Positions 6,898 to 9,805 of a DNA stretch of 9,805 nucleotides are shown piece after piece. Every line of letters begins with the position of its first letter. Position 1 is the first letter of the stretch. The position numbers were made by a program, and so were the translations under genes. This DNA comes from Deltaproteobacteria bacterium (GTDB lineage: Bacteria > Bdellovibrionota_F > JAHFAK01), in contig JAHFAK010000022.1 of NCBI GenBank assembly GCA_023250585.1, forward strand, positions 12,445 through 22,249. Direction: 5' to 3'. Under the pieces are notes generated by a model. That model was not told the DNA's origin. It did not search any database and worked only from the letters and a program-made list of their open reading frames with translations.

Positions 6898-6922
6898 GAA
6901 CTCGAAAGGATTTTTAATTAAG
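6898..6922. repeat. direct repeat, right copy (remnant of a gene 3' end)
   Basis: A 25-base near-copy of 4943-4968. In one frame it reads ELERIF and then Asn-stop, the same C-terminus as the small lysine-rich protein. Weaker similarity continues about 15 bases to the left (SFPQ against NFAKK), as expected of a gene-end remnant. It lies 18 bases after the peptidase stop and 18 bases before the first miniature element. Confidence 0.65.
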
Positions 6923-6940
6923 ATGTTTTTTTCTTGGTGG

Positions 6941-7055
6941 TGGAAAGGTATGACGCTACTTCCCGACCGTTCAGTTATATGCACTTTCCGCTCAAATGTT
7001 TCTGTCGCTTGGTGTATACACCCCAACGGACGGGAAGTAGCGTCACACCTTTCCA
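6941..7055 (+). mobile_element. 115-bp miniature inverted-repeat element, copy A
   Basis: The terminal inverted repeats are 31 bp (6941-6971 and 7025-7055) with 2 mismatches and the core TGACGCTACTTCCCG. The 53-bp centre (6972-7024) contains the 10-bp palindrome GTGTATACAC. The whole element recurs inverted at 8397-8511; hand alignment gives 107 of 115 identical positions and no gaps. It holds no credible gene, so it would be non-autonomous, moved by a transposase encoded elsewhere. No clean target-site duplication is visible. Confidence 0.8.
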
Positions 7056-7103
7056 TTTCCTTTCCACTCACATTTTACAGTGCGTATCGAGAAATTTTAT
7101 AAA

Positions 7104-7143
7104 GGTACGGCAAATTTAAGTAGTACTTTACATTTGCCGTACC
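7104..7143. repeat. 12-bp perfect inverted repeat upstream of the ATPase gene
   Basis: GGTACGGCAAAT (7104-7115) and ATTTGCCGTACC (7132-7143) are exact reverse complements. The 16-base spacer contains a second dyad, AAGTA-G-TACTT (7118-7128). It starts 48 bases after miniature element copy A and ends 18 bases before the ATPase ATG. It lacks a T run, so it is not a terminator. It could be an operator, an mRNA hairpin over the leader, or the remains of another small palindromic element. Confidence 0.7.
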
Positions 7144-7161
7144 AAATGTTAAAAAGACTTT

Positions 7162-8319
7162 ATGAATGCCGTAACGAGAAATATTACCGCTTTAATGAAA
7201 AAGGACTTAATGAAGAAATTTGTCTTTCTGGCAGGTCCGCGACAAGTAGGGAAAACAACTATAGCACACTCTATAATAAAATCGGAAAAAGGTGTTTATT
7301 TAAATTATGATATTGATGAAGATAGAGTTGAAATTTTAAAAAAGAACTATGTCCACAATTCTTGGGTCTGCCTTGATGAATTTCATAAGTTTAAAAGATG
7401 GAAGCAGCATATTAAAGGGGTTTATGATAAATACCATAATAACCTTCATCTCTTATTAACCGGGAGTGCGCGATTAGATATTTATCAGAAATCAGGTGAT
7501 AGCCTTTTTGGTCGATACTACCTTTTTCATCTACATCCATTAACTCTAGGAGAAATAAATAATAAAGAGTGTCCTCCCTTACTCAGTAATGTTCATGAAA
7601 TCCGTGATTCTCAGAAGGGTATTGAAGAATTATTGAAATTTGGAGGCTTTCCAGAACCATTTATTGTACAATCTGAAATTGAACATAGGCGGTGGTCAAA
7701 TGCTCGTCGGTCTCTGCTCATTAAAGAAGATCTACGAGATATTTCACAGATTCAGCTCTTGAGTTTAGCTGAACAATTAATGATTATTTTGCCTAGTAAA
7801 ATAGGGAGTATATTTAGCTACAATTCATTAGCTGAAGATCTGCGAATCTCTGTTCCAACAGTACAAACGTGGCTAGAGGTATTCCAGAAACTCTATATTA
7901 CATTCAAAATTCTTCCCTATACAAAAAGCATAACACGATCAATTCAAAAACAACCCAAATTTTATTTATATGATTGGTCTCAAGTTGAAGATACAGGAGC
8001 CCGGTTTGAAAATTTTATCGCAAGTCATCTGTGGAAAGCAGTGCACGTATGGAATGATTTAGGAGAAGCAACGCTTGACCTCTTCTATATTCGAGATCGA
8101 GACGGAAAAGAAGTTGATTTTGTAATAACCAAGGAAAGAAAGCCGTGGTTTTTAGTAGAAGTCAAAATAGCGGAAGCTTCATGTTCTCATTCGTTACATT
8201 ACTTTTCAGAACGTTTAAACATCCCCGCATGCCAAATCGTGTTACAAAAAAATATATATAAGAAAATGGGTAATATAACCATCGTCAGTGCTGATCAATG
8301 GCTAGGCTGGCTGCCGTAA
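7162..8319 (+). CDS. AAA_14/DUF4143 ATPase with PD-(D/E)XK-like C-terminus
   Basis: 385 residues, the usual length for the AAA_14 plus DUF4143 family. Walker A is GPRQVGKTT (25-33, Lys31), Walker B is VCLDEFHKF (69-77, Asp72-Glu73), and LLLTGSARLDIYQKSGDSLFGRYY (97-120) is the conserved sensor-like block with its Arg residues. A winged-helix-like segment follows (EDLRISVPTVQTWLEVFQKL). The C-terminal DUF4143 part has Glu283 (RFENFI), Asp319 (GKEVDFVI) and Glu333-x-Lys335 (LVEVK), the PD-(D/E)XK nuclease pattern. Cellular function of the family is not established; it is abundant, patchily distributed and often horizontally acquired. Here it lies between two inverted miniature elements. The ribosome binding site is weak. 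An ATG at 7146 in another frame reads MLKRLYE, a common start for this family, so a frameshift near 7165 may have removed about five residues. Confidence 0.9.
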   Translation: MNAVTRNITALMKKDLMKKFVFLAGPRQVGKTTIAHSIIKSEKGVYLNYDIDEDRVEILKKNYVHNSWVCLDEFHKFKRWKQHIKGVYDKYHNNLHLLLTGSARLDIYQKSGDSLFGRYYLFHLHPLTLGEINNKECPPLLSNVHEIRDSQKGIEELLKFGGFPEPFIVQSEIEHRRWSNARRSLLIKEDLRDISQIQLLSLAEQLMIILPSKIGSIFSYNSLAEDLRISVPTVQTWLEVFQKLYITFKILPYTKSITRSIQKQPKFYLYDWSQVEDTGARFENFIASHLWKAVHVWNDLGEATLDLFYIRDRDGKEVDFVITKERKPWFLVEVKIAEASCSHSLHYFSERLNIPACQIVLQKNIYKKMGNITIVSADQWLGWLP

Positions 8320-8361
8320 ATGCTTATTGCATCGTTCGAGATGCGTATTGTGTATTGAGAA
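8320..8361. repeat. short degenerate TATTG-type tandem repeat
   Basis: The bases after the ATPase stop repeat a GC-TATTG theme: GCTTATTGC, then GCGTATTGTGTATTG. In one frame this reads AYCIVRDAYCVLRTY. That period resembles intergenic minisatellites of GCGTATT units seen in many bacteria. Only about three units remain. Confidence 0.35.
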
Positions 8362-8368
8362 CTTATCT

Positions 8369-8405
8369 GGTGTGGAAAGGTGGTGTGGAAAGGTGGTGGA
8401 AAGGT
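8369..8405. repeat. 13-bp tandem repeat at the left edge of copy B
   Basis: The unit GGTGTGGAAAGGT occurs at 8369-8381 and 8382-8394. A shorter 11-bp version (GGTGGAAAGGT) at 8395-8405 runs into the terminal repeat of copy B. A matching 10-bp duplication, ACACCTTTCT twice (8501-8520), lies at the right edge. Confidence 0.8.
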
Positions 8406-8511
8406 GTGACGCTACTTCCCGACCATTGGGGTGTATACACTAAACGACAGAAACATTTGAGCGGAAAGCGCATATACCTGAACGGTCGGGAAGTAGCGTC
8501 ACACCTTTCTA
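8397..8511 (-). mobile_element. 115-bp miniature inverted-repeat element, copy B (inverted relative to copy A)
   Basis: The terminal inverted repeats are 8397-8427 and 8481-8511, with a 53-bp centre at 8428-8480 that again contains GTGTATACAC. Its reverse complement aligns without gaps to 6941-7055 with 8 differences, and both elements are exactly 115 bp. It ends 26 bases before the nucleotidyltransferase ATG, so it occupies that gene's promoter and leader region. Confidence 0.8.
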
Positions 8512-8537
8512 CACCTTTCTACAAAAGAGTTAACTGA

Positions 8538-9326
8538 ATGATGAAGGAATTTTGTAACATCAAAGGATTATCAGACGAGCAAGCACAAGCACTGTTTCCT
8601 GATAACCTCATCTTTCTTGGATATCGTGGGAGTATTGCTCATGGAATGTATGTTCCGCAAAACGATCCGATGAGTATTGATGACAAAGATTTAATGGGAA
8701 TTTTTATTGCTCCAATCGAACATTATCTTGGATTTGGAAGATTAGATCATAAAGAAGCTTTTATTGATGAATGGGATGTGGTAAATTATGAACTGCGGAA
8801 ATTCTTTAATCTTTTACTAAAATCAAATCCTAACGTACTCAGTTTATTGTGGCTTCCTAAAAAACATATCGTGTATCAACATGATAGTGCAAAAATGCTC
8901 TTTGAAAAGAGAGATATTTTTGTGTCAAAGCTCGCCTATACGAGTTTTATTCATTACGCTCAGTCACAGCTAAAAAAAATGACACACTTTAATTTCGATG
9001 GATACATGGGTAAAAAGCGGAAAGAGCTCGTTGAACAATTTGGCTATGATACAAAAAATGCAGCACATCTTATCAGGCTTTTGCGCATGGGGATTGAATT
9101 TTTATACAATGGATTCATGCAGGTAGAACGCACCGATGCAGAAGAATTATTGGCAATTAAAAAAGGACAATGGACACTCGAAGAAGTTAAAAGCGAAGCA
9201 GAAGAACTTTTTATTAAAGCTGATGAAGCATATAAAAAAAGTACATTACCTGATCTACCTGATAGAGATAGCGCAGAAAAGCTGTTAATGAAAATGATTA
9301 AAAAATATTATGAAATGAATGATTGA
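8538..9326 (+). CDS. COG3541/RlaP-type nucleotidyltransferase (DNA polymerase beta superfamily)
   Basis: 262 residues. The N-terminus carries the polymerase-beta-like nucleotidyltransferase signature: GYRGSIAHG (28-36) with the Gly-Ser turn, then DDKD (48-51), where Asp49 and Asp51 would bind metal. Asp77 or Asp80 in IDEWDVVNYELRKFF is a likely third acidic residue. LRKFFNLLLKSNPNVLSLLWLP is characteristic of the YcgL/RlaP group, and a helical C-terminal part follows (HLIRLLRMGIEFL; EEVKSEAEELFIKADEAYKK). The group is found in bacteria and phages and was named from an association with RNA repair genes; its substrate is not settled. No ligase, kinase or methyltransferase of such a repair operon is in the window. 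The start has two adjacent ATGs (8538, 8541) and only a weak ribosome binding site. The miniature element immediately upstream suggests transcription from the ATPase gene or from within the element. Confidence 0.82.
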   Translation: MMKEFCNIKGLSDEQAQALFPDNLIFLGYRGSIAHGMYVPQNDPMSIDDKDLMGIFIAPIEHYLGFGRLDHKEAFIDEWDVVNYELRKFFNLLLKSNPNVLSLLWLPKKHIVYQHDSAKMLFEKRDIFVSKLAYTSFIHYAQSQLKKMTHFNFDGYMGKKRKELVEQFGYDTKNAAHLIRLLRMGIEFLYNGFMQVERTDAEELLAIKKGQWTLEEVKSEAEELFIKADEAYKKSTLPDLPDRDSAEKLLMKMIKKYYEMND

Positions 9327-9354
9327 CAAAAGAGGACGATACAACATAAGACAT

Positions 9355-9750
9355 TTAACAACGAAAAACGTTACTCCTAATAACTTTTTTACAATTCTTA
9401 CTTCCACACCTGCATTTCATAGGAAGACCGAGAATCGGCTCAGAAGACATATCAATCGTAATTTCTTCGCCTTTTTGAATATCACGTTTTGCATAATCGC
9501 GTCCATCGCGAGCATAGGTATTTGCATCGCAGGAATGATTGAGGTATTTCCCCGGAGATGAAGGGACTATATAATTTCCGTTATATAAATAGACATTTTT
9601 TCTGATTACTTCAGGAAGTTTTGAAATGTCTTCTTTTGAAACTGTATGGCTTGTGTCCCAAACAATAACGACTTCATCTTTCTTAAATGTGCGATTTACA
9701 AATACTCCTTTCCCGTGAATGGATGATTTTTTTATAAGTAAATCAGACAT
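9355..9750 (-). CDS. small SET-domain protein (putative lysine methyltransferase)
   Basis: 131 residues from the chosen ATG at 9750. The SET fold is shown by SSIHGKGVFVNRTFKKDEVV (9-28), GKYLNHSCDAN (67-77, NHSC forming part of the S-adenosylmethionine pocket), IQKGEEITIDM (91-101) and a post-SET zinc motif CRCGSKNC (113-120). No signal peptide is present. Bacterial members may act on ribosomal, DNA-binding or host proteins; the target here is unknown. The Tyr that usually ends the GEE(L/I)T..DY motif is Met101. ATG 9750 is preferred over the upstream in-frame ATGs (9762, 9783) because GGAAAG lies just before it and a predicted -10 box covers 9764-9769. The gene converges with the nucleotidyltransferase gene across 28 bases, with no terminator hairpin seen between them. 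Confidence 0.88.
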   Translation of the reverse strand: MSDLLIKKSSIHGKGVFVNRTFKKDEVVIVWDTSHTVSKEDISKLPEVIRKNVYLYNGNYIVPSSPGKYLNHSCDANTYARDGRDYAKRDIQKGEEITIDMSSEPILGLPMKCRCGSKNCKKVIRSNVFRC

Positions 9751-9763
9751 AGTGCTTTCCATG

Positions 9764-9790
9764 ATTATAGAAACATACCACATACGTCAA
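9764..9790 (-). promoter_or_regulatory. predicted promoter for the SET-domain gene
   Basis: On the - strand, TTGACG (9790-9785) is followed after 15 bases by TATAAT (9769-9764). The boxes are strong (5/6 and 6/6) but the spacer is short. The expected transcript start is near 9757, which gives a very short leader before ATG 9750 and argues against the longer start codons. Confidence 0.45.
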
Positions 9791-9805
9791 CGCTTCTCGC
9801 TCAGA

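Noticed and set aside
6872-7119. Overlapping open frames on both strands across miniature element A
   Set aside because: They are products of the stop-poor inverted repeats. They share peptides only because the element is repeated, and they have no ribosome binding sites or known domains.
8298-8537. 79-codon open frame across the minisatellite and miniature element B
   Set aside because: Its composition comes from the repeats (AYCIVRDAYCVLRTY, then the element), it overlaps the ATPase end, and it has no family match that I recognise.
9319-9561. 80-codon + strand frame after the nucleotidyltransferase gene
   Set aside because: It lies antisense to the SET-domain gene, whose motifs are clear.
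1-9805. tRNA, rRNA or CRISPR array
   Set aside because: No TTC-arm or cloverleaf-like segment, no rRNA-like stretch and no regularly spaced repeat-spacer pattern was seen on either strand by eye.

Overview
The window is A+T-rich bacterial DNA with dense genes, Shine-Dalgarno sites, no introns and the standard genetic code. The gene content (methylcitrate-cycle enzymes, an SCP2-type thiolase, a signal-peptide-bearing peptidase, a SET-domain protein, several repeat families) suggests a Gram-negative bacterium, possibly a host-associated one. Nothing here fixes the phylum.

Region 1 (1-3912, + strand) is a metabolic operon: an SCP2-type thiolase (its first few codons lie outside the window), methylisocitrate lyase (prpB), 2-methylcitrate synthase (prpC) and a DUF985/Cupin_5 protein. 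A thiolase that can release propionyl-CoA sits beside two methylcitrate-cycle enzymes that turn propionyl-CoA plus oxaloacetate into pyruvate plus succinate. The dehydratase step (prpD or an aconitase) is not in the window. A 76-bp palindromic repeat of the GTCATTGCGAG type sits between prpB and prpC.

Region 2 (3937-4963) has a membrane-anchored cupin on the - strand with its own promoter. Next come two small lysine-rich reading frames on the + strand. Each lacks an in-frame ATG, and each would be restored by a one-base change in an A run. The second ends in a coiled-coil-like protein with the C-terminus KELERIF.

Region 3 (4943-6922) holds a divergent pair: a LysR-type regulator (-) and an exported PepE-like peptidase of family S51 (+). 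It is bounded by imperfect direct repeats of 25-26 bp. The left copy is the 3' end of the small lysine-rich gene, and the right copy looks like a remnant of the same 3' end. The pair therefore looks like a cassette inserted at, or recombined through, that gene end.

Region 4 (6941-8520) is an AAA_14/DUF4143 ATPase with a C-terminal PD-(D/E)XK-like nuclease signature. It is flanked by two inverted copies of a 115-bp miniature element with 31-bp terminal inverted repeats (107 of 115 positions identical by hand alignment). A separate perfect 12-bp inverted repeat lies just upstream of the ATPase. This composite-transposon-like layout is the most unusual part of the window.

Region 5 (8538-9805) has a COG3541/RlaP-type nucleotidyltransferase (+) converging on a SET-domain protein (-). 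The SET protein keeps NHSC and the post-SET cysteines but has Met where the family's catalytic Tyr is expected. No tRNA, rRNA or CRISPR array was found.
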